Notes: generated by a model not told the origin, from the sequence alone. A stretch of DNA of 64,000 nt from JBBIOU01 sp037443205 (GCA_037443205.1 JBBIOU010000019.1:1-64000); one strand, 5' to 3'; numbered from the stretch's first letter, positions 17,801 through 26,809 are shown. Numbers and translations are program-made.

Positions 17801-18719
17801 ACATTGGTCATTACCTGCACAAACTATCATTGTTATAGTATTGTTTTTTGTTTGTGCCGGCAAACATCATGCTCAAATTATAGACAATAAAAATTGCACA
17901 GCCTTTACCGAAGATAATTTTTTTAATGCGAATTTTATCAGACTTAATAAGATCAAATCTATCAAAGGAAAGATTTCAACCAAACGCGAAAATGAACGTA
18001 TTTTTGAAAAAAATTTATTTCATTACTACGAATTTGATACCCTCGGCAGAATTATTTTATATCTTACAACTTTTAGTATATGGAGCAATAACATAGATAC
18101 AACAGCCATATACTACGAATACAACGAAAAAGGACTGTTAAAAACCAAAAGAAGAACTGATACCCACGGCTTTTACTCATACAACTACGAATATGATTCA
18201 TTAGGAAGAATAATCAGTGAAACATATTGCCGTGATGAAAATTGCAACCCGTCTAAATCTAATTTCCAACAAGGAAAACGGTATATTATCAATTCCGAAA
18301 AATATAATTATTACACAAACGGACTAGGACAATTGGTTAAATGCTACATAAACAATTATGATAAAATTTACCAGGAAAAAATAAGTTCAAGCAATCATTT
18401 AGGGTATCTTACCGAAGATATTTTAAGACTTACCCTAAGCGGAAGAGAAACAAAAATAACTTACGAATACGATGAATTAGGAAGACCAATTAAAAAGAAA
18501 GAACATGCAGGAATGATTAATCCAACCGAAATAATTACTACCTATAAATACGACCAGGTAGGCAACCTGGAAGAAGAAAATATTTACAAAAACGGCAAGC
18601 ATATTTCTATCCGTTCGCTGATTTATGACAAGTACACCATGATTATGAATGCACTGGTGATGAAAGATATGGAAACAAATCTGATTTATATTATTCGTTA
18701 TTCATACGAGTTTTACTAA
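17775..18719 (+). CDS. Exported protein with YD (RHS-like) repeats
   Basis: 314 aa. A hydrophobic segment (IIVIVLFFVCAG, about 18-30) followed by HHAQ looks like a signal peptide. Four YD-type repeats are visible: YYEFDTLGRIILYL, YEYDSLGRIISETY, YEYDELGRPIKKKEH and YKYDQVGNLEEENIY. Such repeats form beta-rich wound structures in RHS/teneurin proteins; this one is short and lacks an RHS core or toxin tail. The start overlaps the 3' end of the YyaL gene by 26 bp, suggesting co-translation. No T9SS sorting domain is seen. Function unknown. Confidence 0.8.
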   Translation: MKHYNNYFKHWSLPAQTIIVIVLFFVCAGKHHAQIIDNKNCTAFTEDNFFNANFIRLNKIKSIKGKISTKRENERIFEKNLFHYYEFDTLGRIILYLTTFSIWSNNIDTTAIYYEYNEKGLLKTKRRTDTHGFYSYNYEYDSLGRIISETYCRDENCNPSKSNFQQGKRYIINSEKYNYYTNGLGQLVKCYINNYDKIYQEKISSSNHLGYLTEDILRLTLSGRETKITYEYDELGRPIKKKEHAGMINPTEIITTYKYDQVGNLEEENIYKNGKHISIRSLIYDKYTMIMNALVMKDMETNLIYIIRYSYEFY

Positions 18720-18829
18720 CCCTAAAAATCAACCCCGAATAGAAAAAATAACGTATTTTATTCCCTTAATAAACATCGGGTGATATTAAAATGTGTAACT
18801 TAGGGCTGTAAACCAATAATTTTATTTGC

Positions 18830-20251
18830 ATGAAAAAAATATTACTCTCTATGGTAATGCCTGTAATGGTTATTACTAAAACTTTTACACAAACACCGGG
18901 AACAATTGACAATACTTTTAATACAGGCTCGGGGCCTAATGCCGGAGTAAGGGCTGTAGCCATACAATCGGATGGAAAAATACTGATAGGAGGTAACTTT
19001 ACCTCTTTTAATGGCACGGCCAACATTAACCGTATTGCACGCTTAAATACCAATGGAACCATTGATGCAGGATTTACCACCGGTACCGGTGCCGATAATT
19101 CTATTTACGCTGTTGGCTTACAAAGCAACGGTAAAATAATTATTGCCGGTAATTTTCAAAATTACAATGGCACTCCGATAGTGCGTATTGCCCGACTAAA
19201 TACCAACGGAACCCTGGATAATACATTTAATCCAGGCACAAGCGCGGATGGAATTATTCGTTCTATTGCCATTCAAAATGATGATAAAATAATTATTGTT
19301 GGTTCATTTAATAATTTTAACGGCACCGGCCGAAATAATATCGCCCGTTTAAATGCTGATGGCAGCCTGGATGCAACATACAATCCCGGCACAGGCACAA
19401 ATGCATTAATATATACGGTTAAATTACAAACTGACGGCAAAGCAGTAATAGGAGGTCTTTTTACAACATACAACGGTACGGCCAGAGCTTGTGTGGCAAG
19501 GATTAACACCAATGGCAGTTTAGATACCTCTTTTGATCCCGGAACCGGTGTTACGGGAGGAGCCTCACCTGTTGTTAATTCCTTAGACATCTCATCAACA
19601 GGAAAAATTGTAATAGCAGGTGCTTTTAATATGTTTAACGGTACTACCAGAAATAAAATTGCTTTATTAAATGCAGATGGCAGTTTAGACAATAGCTTTA
19701 ATCCAAACCAAGGCCCGGGAGCAGCCGTAAACGGATTGGCCATACAGCCCGATGGAAAAGTTATTATTACCGGAGCGTTTACATCTTATGATGGTAATAC
19801 AAGAAATTACATTGCACGCATTCAGGCTAACGGCAGTTTAGACTTTACCTTTTCAATTGGCAGCGGAATGTCTGATTTAGGATATACAGTTGTTTTTCAG
19901 TCTGACGGAAAAGCACTGATAGGAGGAGAACAAATGAATTATAACGGAACCAGTCGTCCATTTATAACCAGAATCAATGCATACAACATTACCAATGTGC
20001 ATGAAAACAATACGATGGCCGTTTCAGTATATCCCAATCCTACAGCAGGTGATATAAACATCAAACTATCAGAAAAATTCAGCAATGTTATTGTAGATAT
20101 TGTTGATATAGCAGGAAAACACATTTTAAAAAGCAATAATAATTATACGGATGTTATCAGAATAAATATTTCAAATCATCCTGCGGGTATATATTTCATT
20201 ACTTTAAGAGATGAAAATAATACAAAAACATTTAAAATAATAAAAGATTAG
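18830..20251 (+). CDS. T9SS cargo with delta-60 repeats
   Basis: 473 aa. A signal peptide spans the first 20 or so residues (MKKILLSMVMPVMVI...FTQ). Seven consecutive repeats of about 52 residues follow the delta-60 pattern: (AIQ)SDGKILIGGNF..YNGT...IARLN.(N/D)GS(L)D..F. These form a propeller-like structure. The final 70 residues (VSVYPNPTAGDINI ... KTFKIIKD) are a T9SS type A sorting domain. It is monocistronic and is closed by a strong hairpin terminator at 20262-20295. Likely a secreted or surface protein; ligand unknown. Confidence 0.9.
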   Translation: MKKILLSMVMPVMVITKTFTQTPGTIDNTFNTGSGPNAGVRAVAIQSDGKILIGGNFTSFNGTANINRIARLNTNGTIDAGFTTGTGADNSIYAVGLQSNGKIIIAGNFQNYNGTPIVRIARLNTNGTLDNTFNPGTSADGIIRSIAIQNDDKIIIVGSFNNFNGTGRNNIARLNADGSLDATYNPGTGTNALIYTVKLQTDGKAVIGGLFTTYNGTARACVARINTNGSLDTSFDPGTGVTGGASPVVNSLDISSTGKIVIAGAFNMFNGTTRNKIALLNADGSLDNSFNPNQGPGAAVNGLAIQPDGKVIITGAFTSYDGNTRNYIARIQANGSLDFTFSIGSGMSDLGYTVVFQSDGKALIGGEQMNYNGTSRPFITRINAYNITNVHENNTMAVSVYPNPTAGDINIKLSEKFSNVIVDIVDIAGKHILKSNNNYTDVIRINISNHPAGIYFITLRDENNTKTFKIIKD

Positions 20252-20261
20252 ATATAATACC

Positions 20262-20295
20262 TTACGCCCGCTGCGCAAATGCGCAGCGGGCGTAA
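20262..20295. terminator. Bidirectional terminator between convergent genes
   Basis: A perfect 15-bp stem, ttacgcccgctgcgc (20262-20276) with gcgcagcgggcgtaa (20281-20295), has a 4-nt loop (aaat). A/T-rich sequence lies on both sides. It sits between the stops of the converging delta-60 protein and hpd, so it can serve both. Confidence 0.88.
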
Positions 20296-20321
20296 AAATA
20301 AAATTCTAATAAACATTCGGC

Positions 20322-21482
20322 TTATAATGTTCCTCTTCGGGCCTGTTCTCTTTCTATAGATTCAAAAAGGGCTTTAAAGTTACCGGCTCCAAAACCTTTT
20401 GCTCCCATGCGTTGAATGATTTCAAAAAACAAAGTAGGTCGGTCTTCAACAGGTTTAGTAAATATCTGCAATAAATAACCTTCTTCATCTGCATCTACCA
20501 GTATTGACAATTTTTCTAATTCGTTTATATCTTCCTTCATTATTTCCATGTGCTTTCCTAAACGATTTGGAATATCTTCGTAATAAGCTTTGGGTGGAGG
20601 CGGTAAAAATTCTACTCCTCGTGCTTTCAGTTCAGAAACTGTTTTTATGATATCATCAGTTGCAACGGCTATATGCTGACAACCCGGACCTTCATAAAAA
20701 TCTAAATACTCTTCTATCTGCGATTTTTTCTTCCCTTCTGCCGGTTCATTAATCGGGAATTTTATTCTGCCATTTCCATTGCTCATTACTTTACTCATTA
20801 GAGCAGAATATTCAGTATGAATTTGTTTATCGTCAAACGATAAGAAATTTACAAATCCCATCACATCTTCATACCATTTAACCCATTGATTCATTTCGCC
20901 CCAACCTACATTTCCTACCATGTGGTCAATGTATTTTAATCCTACAGGGCTTGGGTTGTAATCGCTTTTCCACTCAACATATCCCGGCAAAAATATACCG
21001 TTATAATTTTTTCTTTCTACAAAAATATGTACGGTATCACCGTATGTATGAATACCTGAACGTACTACTTCACCAAAGCTGTCGGTTTCTTTAGTGGGTT
21101 TCATGTACGATTTAGCACCGCGTTTGGTGGTTTCTTCCCAGGCACTGGTAGCATCATCTACCCAAAGGGCTATTACTTTTACTCCATCACCATGTTTGCG
21201 CAAATGGTCATTAATGGGCGACTTGCTGTTTAAAGGAGTGGTTAATACCAAACGTATTTTGTCTTGTTTTAACACATACGAAACTTCATCACGGCTTCCG
21301 GTTTCTAATCCTTTGTAAGCATACGACTGAAAGCCAAATGCTGTTTTGTAATAATGTGCGGCTTGTTTGGCATTGCCCACATAAAGTTCTACATAATCGG
21401 TTCCTAATAATGGAAGGAAATCTTGTGCTCCTTCAAAAATTTTTTCTAAACCGTAATCTACGCTTTTTATTTCTTTGCTCAT
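20322..21482 (-). CDS. hpd: 4-hydroxyphenylpyruvate dioxygenase
   Basis: 386 aa. Converts 4-hydroxyphenylpyruvate to homogentisate in tyrosine breakdown. Two vicinal-oxygen-chelate halves are present. The Fe(II) ligands are His187 (YIDHMVGNV), His270 (GCQHIAVATDD) and Glu354 (LFFEIIQR). The C-terminal gate helix GFGAGNFKALFESIE is present. It is the last gene of a minus-strand run hmgA - four-helix-bundle gene - hpd, consistent with a homogentisate operon; fumarylacetoacetase is not within the window. Confidence 0.97.
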   Translation of the reverse strand: MSKEIKSVDYGLEKIFEGAQDFLPLLGTDYVELYVGNAKQAAHYYKTAFGFQSYAYKGLETGSRDEVSYVLKQDKIRLVLTTPLNSKSPINDHLRKHGDGVKVIALWVDDATSAWEETTKRGAKSYMKPTKETDSFGEVVRSGIHTYGDTVHIFVERKNYNGIFLPGYVEWKSDYNPSPVGLKYIDHMVGNVGWGEMNQWVKWYEDVMGFVNFLSFDDKQIHTEYSALMSKVMSNGNGRIKFPINEPAEGKKKSQIEEYLDFYEGPGCQHIAVATDDIIKTVSELKARGVEFLPPPPKAYYEDIPNRLGKHMEIMKEDINELEKLSILVDADEEGYLLQIFTKPVEDRPTLFFEIIQRMGAKGFGAGNFKALFESIEREQARRGTL

Positions 21483-21542
21483 AGTTTTTTATTAATATGC
21501 CAATGTGCTAATTATGCAATGTGCCAATAACACAAAGGGCGG

Positions 21543-21911
21543 TTAAACATTTTGTTTGCTTGAATAAATAATTTTAGTTGTAATTTTAATAATCTGATGT
21601 AGCTTTTCCAATAAATGGTCTGCTTGGGGGTATCCATCGCATTCATTACAAAGAAAAAGCCAATATTCCAATTCGTCCGCTTCTTTCATAGCAATTTTAA
21701 GTTTATGAATAAAATCAGCTTTACTTTCTGCATTTTGCGCTTCTTTTATATTTGCACCGATACTTGTGCCTGAACGTAATATTTGACCTGCAAAAGTAAA
21801 TTTACGTTTACTTTCAAGCTCTTCTGAAAAAGCAACAATGTTTTTTGCAAACTCAAAACTGAGTTTTAAAATTATGTTGTCTTTATATTTTTCTTGTTGA
21901 GTAAACTGCAT
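21543..21911 (-). CDS. Four-helix-bundle protein (23S rRNA IVP family)
   Basis: 122 aa, all-helical. The family pattern is clear: SFEFAKNIVAFSEELE, FTFAGQILRSGTSIGANIKEA (two parts) and KADFIHKLKIAMKEADELEYWL. Proteins of this family were first found encoded in intervening sequences of 23S rRNA genes, but free-standing copies are common in Bacteroidota, and their role is not settled. Here it sits between hmgA (43 bp away) and hpd (60 bp away) on the same strand, with no rRNA nearby. Confidence 0.9.
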   Translation of the reverse strand: MQFTQQEKYKDNIILKLSFEFAKNIVAFSEELESKRKFTFAGQILRSGTSIGANIKEAQNAESKADFIHKLKIAMKEADELEYWLFLCNECDGYPQADHLLEKLHQIIKITTKIIYSSKQNV

Positions 21912-21954
21912 GGATAAATGTTATATCGGCACATTTTTTAATTGGCAAATTCAT

Positions 21955-23112
21955 TTACTCCACCCAACTCTTATAATACTTTCCATCATCAATTTTCAAG
22001 GCTTCTTCGGTAACCATTAATGGACGAAAAGTATCTACCATTACAGCCAACTCTTTTGTTTCTTTTTGTCCAATGCTACGCTCGTATGCTCCAGGTGCAG
22101 GACCGTGAGGAATTCCTTTTGGATGTAAGGTAATATGGCCTTGCTTGATATTGTTGCGGCTCATAAAATCGCCATCAACATAATACAATACCTCATCGCT
22201 ATCAATATTGCTGTGGTTGTAAGGAGCAGGTATAGATTTGGGATGATAATCGTATAATCGCGGACAAAACGAACACACTACAAAGGTTGATGTTTCAAAA
22301 GTTTGATGAATGGGTGGTGGCATGTGTACGCGCCCGGTAATGGGTTCAAAATTATGAATTGAAAAACCAAAGGGATAATTGTAACCGTCCCATCCTACAA
22401 CATCAAATGGATGAGTTGCGTAAACCAACTCATGCATCATTCCTTGTTTTTTTATTTTAATTATAAAATCACCTTTTTCATCAATGGTTTCTAATTCAGC
22501 GGGCAATTTAAAATCGCGTTCACAGAATGGAGCATGCTCCAGTAATTGTCCTGATGAGTTTTTATATCTCTTAGGTGTGTAAAACGGAGCGTATGATTCT
22601 ACATAAAAAATACGATTATCAGTGGTTTCAAAATCTATCTGATAAATCATCCCGCGAGGAATAATTAAATAATCGCCATATTCAAAGGGTATATTACCCA
22701 TAAAGGTTCTAAGTTTTCCTTTGCCTTTATGGATAAAAAGCATTTCATCGGCATCGGCATTTTTATAAAAATATTCGCGTAATGATTTTTTGGGCGCAGC
22801 TAAACCTATGATGCAATCAGCGTTTACAAGCACCGGTGTTCGGCTTTCCAAAAAATCATCTTTTGCTTGTACCTGAAACCCTTCTAAAAGCATTGGGCGA
22901 ATATTTTTTTCAACGGCAATTTTGGGTGCAACACTGTAAGATTTTAAAATCTCCTTTATTTGAGTAGGCCGATGTATTTGGTACAGCAATGAGGAATGCC
23001 CGCTAAATCCTTCGGTACCAAAAAGCTGCTCGTAATAAATTCCACCTTTGGGATTTTCGAAGATGGTATGTCGTTTTTGCGGAAATTTTCCGAGTTTATG
23101 ATAGATTGGCAT
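21955..23112 (-). CDS. hmgA: Homogentisate 1,2-dioxygenase
   Basis: 385 aa. Opens the homogentisate ring to maleylacetoacetate. The characteristic opening YHKLGKFPQKRH and the body motifs GWDGYNYPFGFSIHNFEPITG (in two parts, about 240-260) and RVHMPPPIHQTFE (261-273) are present. The predicted iron site lies in NHSNIDSDEVLYY (His300 with Glu307 or Asp306) and IPHGPAPG (His336). It is somewhat shorter than animal and proteobacterial enzymes (about 430-445 aa) but of the usual Bacteroidota length. It is the first gene of the hmgA-IVP-hpd run. Confidence 0.95.
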   Translation of the reverse strand: MPIYHKLGKFPQKRHTIFENPKGGIYYEQLFGTEGFSGHSSLLYQIHRPTQIKEILKSYSVAPKIAVEKNIRPMLLEGFQVQAKDDFLESRTPVLVNADCIIGLAAPKKSLREYFYKNADADEMLFIHKGKGKLRTFMGNIPFEYGDYLIIPRGMIYQIDFETTDNRIFYVESYAPFYTPKRYKNSSGQLLEHAPFCERDFKLPAELETIDEKGDFIIKIKKQGMMHELVYATHPFDVVGWDGYNYPFGFSIHNFEPITGRVHMPPPIHQTFETSTFVVCSFCPRLYDYHPKSIPAPYNHSNIDSDEVLYYVDGDFMSRNNIKQGHITLHPKGIPHGPAPGAYERSIGQKETKELAVMVDTFRPLMVTEEALKIDDGKYYKSWVE

Positions 23113-23245
23113 AAAAAATATTTTAAAATTTGTTTGAAATTATAAATCCGAATAACTCAATCTGCCTTCACTCCGGGTTGCGTTTGGTAATTCTTTTATA
23201 GTTAATTACCATAAAGGGCGAACTTGTATATTTTTTTTGCATACT

Positions 23246-23253
23246 CAAATTTA
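23246..23253 (-). promoter_or_regulatory. Candidate -7 box for hmgA operon
   Basis: Reads TAAATTTG on the minus strand, a full match to the Bacteroidota TAnnTTTG element. A TTG that could serve as the -33 element lies 20 bp upstream (23274-23276). It would give a leader of about 125 nt before the hmgA start, longer than for other genes here. Confidence 0.35.
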
Positions 23254-23292
23254 CAAACTTTAAAGGTAACAAACAACTCATTATGCGCAGTT

Positions 23293-24345
23293 TTACAACT
23301 TAACTTCTTTTTGTATGATTTCTTTTAAATTTGGTCTTAAGCGGCTTTTATAAACTGCATGCGAGTGTAATTTACGCGCACCTCTTCTTAGTTTTTTCTG
23401 TTCTTCAATGGGTAAATGAATAATTTCCTGACATTTGGGAGTGCAACAACCTTCATATTTTTCTTTACATTCATCGCACTGAATAAAGAGCAGATGGCAA
23501 TCATCGTTTTTGCAATTTGTATGGTTATCGCATGGTTTTCCGCATTGATGGCATTGAGCGATGATGTCATCGGTAATACGCTCGCCAATACGGGCATCAA
23601 ACACAAAGTTTTTACCTTTAAACTTAGAAGGCAAGCCTTGTTCTTTTATTTGTTTTACATAATCAATTATTCCGCCATGCAACTGATTTACATCTTTAAA
23701 GCCATGGTGTTTTAAATATGCGCTTGCCTTTTCGCAGCGTATTCCACCGGTACAGTACATTAAAATTTTTTTATCTTTCTTGTCCTTTAGTTTTTCTAAT
23801 ACAATGGGTAATTCTTCTTTAAATGTATCGGCATCCGGACAGATGGCTTTTTCAAATCTTCCTACCTCACTTTCGTAATGATTTCGCATATCTACTACAA
23901 TGGTATCAGGATGCTCTAAGGCATCGTTAAATTCTTTGGCTGTAAGGTGTCTGCCTACATTTGTAACATCAAATGCATTATCATCCAAACCATCGGCTAC
24001 TATTTTTTTACGAACCTTAACCACTAACTTTAAAAATGATTTGCCATTGTCTTCTATTGCCCATTTGAATGGAATCTCTGCAAATGCTTTACGAGCATAC
24101 AATTTACGTATAAATTCTTCAATATGATGCTCGGGAATGCTTACCTGGGCATTAATGCCTTCTCTGGCAATATATACGCGGCCTAATACACCTAGTGTTT
24201 CCCACTCAATATACAACTCATCCCGAAGCGCCTCAGGATTATCAAGAATAACATATCGGTAAAAAGATACCGTTCTTCTTTTAAATGTTTCTGCTTCAAT
24301 TTTTTTTAGCAGAGTCTTTTTATCATATTTATTATGCAATGCCAT
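23293..24345 (-). CDS. trhO: tRNA uridine(34) hydroxylase, rhodanese family
   Basis: 350 aa from the ATG at 24345 (MALHNKYDKK); a TTG three codons upstream is less likely. TrhO (YceA) forms 5-hydroxyuridine at tRNA position 34 in an oxygen-dependent way. An N-terminal acylphosphatase-like domain (FYRYVILDNPEALRDEL; YIAREGINAQVS) precedes the rhodanese domain with the active-site loop MYCTGGIRCEKASAYL, catalytic Cys near residue 198. The C-terminal tail has a Cys/His cluster (CHQCGKPC, CKNDDC, CDECKEKYEGCC) that looks metal-binding, typical of the long form. Its start faces the threonine dehydrogenase-like gene. Confidence 0.94.
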   Translation of the reverse strand: MALHNKYDKKTLLKKIEAETFKRRTVSFYRYVILDNPEALRDELYIEWETLGVLGRVYIAREGINAQVSIPEHHIEEFIRKLYARKAFAEIPFKWAIEDNGKSFLKLVVKVRKKIVADGLDDNAFDVTNVGRHLTAKEFNDALEHPDTIVVDMRNHYESEVGRFEKAICPDADTFKEELPIVLEKLKDKKDKKILMYCTGGIRCEKASAYLKHHGFKDVNQLHGGIIDYVKQIKEQGLPSKFKGKNFVFDARIGERITDDIIAQCHQCGKPCDNHTNCKNDDCHLLFIQCDECKEKYEGCCTPKCQEIIHLPIEEQKKLRRGARKLHSHAVYKSRLRPNLKEIIQKEVKL

Positions 24346-24374
24346 ATTATGCAAGAATATGGGGTTAATGTTTG

Positions 24375-24382
24375 CAAAGATA
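24375..24382 (-). promoter_or_regulatory. Candidate -7 box for trhO
   Basis: TATCTTTG on the minus strand, a perfect TAnnTTTG, 29 bp before the trhO ATG. No obvious -33 TTTG is seen. Confidence 0.5.
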
Positions 24383-24467
24383 ACTATTAGTTCTGCTTTA
24401 AATAATGATTAATATCAATACTAATGGTAAAAAACATATTTTTACACCCAACTATTTCATTCAAACT

Positions 24468-25403
24468 ATGGGAAAAGTATTAGTAATTGGCTCTAAGGGA
24501 CAAATAGGAACGGAATTAGTAGAAGCACTTAGAAAAATATACGGTGCAGAAAATGTAATTTCTTCTGACATCAAAGCAGCTGATGCACAAGATACATTGT
24601 ATGAACAATTAAATGTGATGGATAAAAACAGACTGCTGGAAATAGTTAAAAAACATCAAATTAAAGATATCTATCTTTTAGCGGCCTTATTATCGGCCAC
24701 AGCCGAAAAAAATCCGGCATTAGGCTGGGAATTAAATATGAACAGTTTGTTTTATGTTTTGGATTTAGCGAAAGAAAAACATATTAATAAAGTTTATTGG
24801 CCAAGCTCAATTGCAGTGTTTGGCCCTACTACCCCTCGCGAAAATACCCCCCAATTTACTATTATGGAGCCTGCAACGGTTTATGGTATAAGCAAACAAG
24901 CAGGAGAACGCTGGTGTGAATATTATTTTAACAAATACGGGGTAGATGTGCGAAGTTTAAGATATCCCGGCCTTATAGGATGGAAATCGCTTCCTGGTGG
25001 AGGCACCACCGATTATGCTGTAGACATTTACCATCAGGCGCTTGCACACGGTGAATACCGTTGCTTTTTAGCCGCTAATACCCGCTTACCCATGATGTAT
25101 ATGGATGACGCCATAAGAGCCACCATAGAAATTATGCAAGCACCGGCCGAAAAAATTAAAATTCGCTCCAGTTATAACCTGGCTGGCATGAGTTTTACAC
25201 CGGAAGAAATTGCCCGTGAAATATCCAAACATATCCCCCATTTTAAAATTAGCTACGAACCTGATTTTAGGCAACATATAGCCGAAACCTGGCCCCAAAG
25301 CATTGATGATACACACGCAAAAGAACATTGGGGTTGGCATGCTCAATACAATCTTATCAACATGACTGTTGAAATGTTAACAAACTTAAAGAATAAAAAA
25401 TAA
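24468..25403 (+). CDS. NAD-dependent epimerase/dehydratase-type L-threonine dehydrogenase
   Basis: 311 aa from the internal ATG at 24468; a frame opening at 24405 adds 21 residues with no Rossmann character and is not favoured. The NAD-binding GSKGQIGTEL (8-17) opens an extended short-chain dehydrogenase fold. The catalytic set is Ser113/114 (WPSSIAVFG), Tyr139 and Lys143 (TVYGISKQAGERW). The region GGGTTDYAVDIYHQAL and LPMMYMDDAIRAT matches the SDR-type L-threonine 3-dehydrogenases (animal TDH, Flavobacterium enzyme), which oxidise threonine to 2-amino-3-ketobutyrate. A kbl gene is not adjacent. A sugar-nucleotide epimerase is the alternative. Confidence 0.85.
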   Translation: MGKVLVIGSKGQIGTELVEALRKIYGAENVISSDIKAADAQDTLYEQLNVMDKNRLLEIVKKHQIKDIYLLAALLSATAEKNPALGWELNMNSLFYVLDLAKEKHINKVYWPSSIAVFGPTTPRENTPQFTIMEPATVYGISKQAGERWCEYYFNKYGVDVRSLRYPGLIGWKSLPGGGTTDYAVDIYHQALAHGEYRCFLAANTRLPMMYMDDAIRATIEIMQAPAEKIKIRSSYNLAGMSFTPEEIAREISKHIPHFKISYEPDFRQHIAETWPQSIDDTHAKEHWGWHAQYNLINMTVEMLTNLKNKK

Positions 25404-25432
25404 ACTTTTTTATTGTATTTACGTAAAATTTT

Positions 25433-25540
25433 AGCAATTTAGCAGGCCTTATGATGTCTTAGTTTAAAATTAATTTGTCGAATTATTCTTATAAATAGGC
25501 GAATTATTCTAAACTTTGGCGTTATTATTGCTAAATTGCT
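25433..25540. promoter_or_regulatory. Nested inverted and direct repeats upstream of MORN-repeat gene
   Basis: agcaatttagca (25433-25444) and tgctaaattgct (25529-25540) are perfect 12-bp inverted repeats. Between them cgaattattct occurs twice (25479-25489 and 25500-25510) with a 21-bp period, i.e. on the same DNA face. This is an operator-like or RNA-structure arrangement; no regulator is known. Confidence 0.4.
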
Positions 25541-25566
25541 GAACAAATACAACCAAAAGCTACCGT

Positions 25567-26469
25567 ATGATGAATTTGTACAAAAGCTCTGTAATTAGTA
25601 AAACCCTCTCAGTCCTGATGCTGGTTGTTAATTATTCAGCATTTGCTACTAATAATTACAATCCGCAAGACCAAAATAAAACCGATGAGCGTGGTTGGAA
25701 ACAAGGACACTGGGTTATTACAGCTGCCATGAAAGCTACACCCGGTTTTAAACCCGAACAAGTTGTTGAAGAAGGGGATTACAAAGACGATAAAAAAATC
25801 GGCATTTGGAAATCCTATTGGCCCAATAACAACGTTAAAAGTGAAATAGAATACAAAAATAATCGTCCTAACGGCAGTTTTAAAACTTATTACGAAAACG
25901 GTAAACTGGAAGAAGAAGGCACCTGGAAAAACGGTGTTTATATTGGCTCCTTTAAAAGATACTATTCCAACGGACAAATTGCACAAGATAAAACCTTTAA
26001 CGCAGCCGGTAAAACTGATGGCCCCGTTATTTATTGGTATCCAAACGGAAAAAAAGAATTGGAATTTAGCTCTAAAAACGGTGTAGAAGAAGGCACCATG
26101 ACCCGCTATTATCCCAACGGTGACGTTAAAGAAACTATGGTGTTCAACGGTGGTCAGGTGCAGGAAGGTTCACGCAAAGAAATGAAAATGGTTAATCCTC
26201 CGGTAACCATTGATGAAACACCTGATTTGGTTAAAAAAGAAGCCAAAACCGATGCCAACCTGAAAACCAACCCGGCTCAACAAAAAGTTAAAGACGGATA
26301 CAACAAACTATATGACGAACAAAACAGATTAGTTCAGGATGGTGAATTTAAAAACGGAGTACTGCTAAATGGTAAGTGGTATAAATACGATAAAAACGGT
26401 ATACTAATGAAGATAGAAATATATAAAAACGGTAAATACCAAGGTGACGGTCAGATAGATAATTTCTAA
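25567..26469 (+). CDS. Exported MORN-variant repeat protein
   Basis: 300 aa. A signal peptide precedes NNYNPQDQNKTDERGW. The body is a run of MORN_2-type repeats (xxYxNGxxxxxGxxKNGxxxG): GIWKSYWPNNNVKSEIEY, SFKTYYENGKLEEEGTW, SFKRYYSNGQIAQDKTF, PVIYWYPNGKKELEF and TMTRYYPNGDVKETMVF, plus two more near the C-terminus (GEFKNGVLLNGKWYKYDKNG, KIEIYKNGKYQGDGQ). Such proteins are often annotated YwqK-like antitoxins, but this one is secreted and has no toxin neighbour. Function unknown. It ends in a clear rho-independent terminator. Confidence 0.85.
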   Translation: MMNLYKSSVISKTLSVLMLVVNYSAFATNNYNPQDQNKTDERGWKQGHWVITAAMKATPGFKPEQVVEEGDYKDDKKIGIWKSYWPNNNVKSEIEYKNNRPNGSFKTYYENGKLEEEGTWKNGVYIGSFKRYYSNGQIAQDKTFNAAGKTDGPVIYWYPNGKKELEFSSKNGVEEGTMTRYYPNGDVKETMVFNGGQVQEGSRKEMKMVNPPVTIDETPDLVKKEAKTDANLKTNPAQQKVKDGYNKLYDEQNRLVQDGEFKNGVLLNGKWYKYDKNGILMKIEIYKNGKYQGDGQIDNF

Positions 26470-26490
26470 AAATAAATTTTCCTTATGCTG

Positions 26491-26523
26491 AAAAACCCGC
26501 ACAGTATTTGTGCGGGTTTTTTT
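26491..26523 (+). terminator. Rho-independent terminator after MORN gene
   Basis: aaaaacccgcaca (26491-26503) pairs with tgtgcgggttttt (26509-26521) over 13 bp, loop gtatt, ending in a 7-T run. It abuts the first bases of repeat A. Confidence 0.9.
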
Positions 26524-26607
26524 AACCCCAAAATTGTCATCTGCCAGAAATTATTCGTAGGCTGATGCAAGCGCGTTTGCATGTGGGCGGCATTTGGGTT
26601 AATACGA
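26522..26607. repeat. Dispersed palindromic repeat family A, copy 2
   Basis: Begins ttaaccccaaaattgtcatc and ends ggcatttgggttaatac; shares the core gtaggctgatgcaagcg with copy 1 at 11794-11877. The ends ttaaccccaaa/tttgggttaa are inverted repeats of each other, and the conserved ends with a variable centre suggest selection on folding or on recognition. Confidence 0.7.
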
Positions 26608-26630
26608 AATGTAGGTTTAATTCACAATTA

Positions 26631-26722
26631 TCCCAAATTCAGCATTAGAAATTTGAAATAAATCCAAATTTTCCGCCAGTGGCGGACTGAGTGTGTTGAG
26701 TGTCGTGTGGGATTTGGGTTAT
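26631..26722. repeat. Dispersed intergenic repeat family B, copy 2
   Basis: Opens tcccaaattcagcattagaa and ends with gggatttgggttatgcg. It contains the self-complementary tccgccagtggcgga (26672-26686). It is similar to 3664-3754; only the first 26 bp recur at 58855-58880. Confidence 0.6.
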
Positions 26723-26809
26723 GCGCCATCAGGCGAACATTACGCATGCTAATGCGTAATGTGGGATTAAATTTGGCAACAAACCTAAACCATGCATTGC
26801 GCAGGTTTT

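Noticed and set aside
21543..21911. 23S rRNA intervening sequence
   Set aside because: The IVP-family gene has no rRNA sequence on either side; neighbours are hmgA and hpd.
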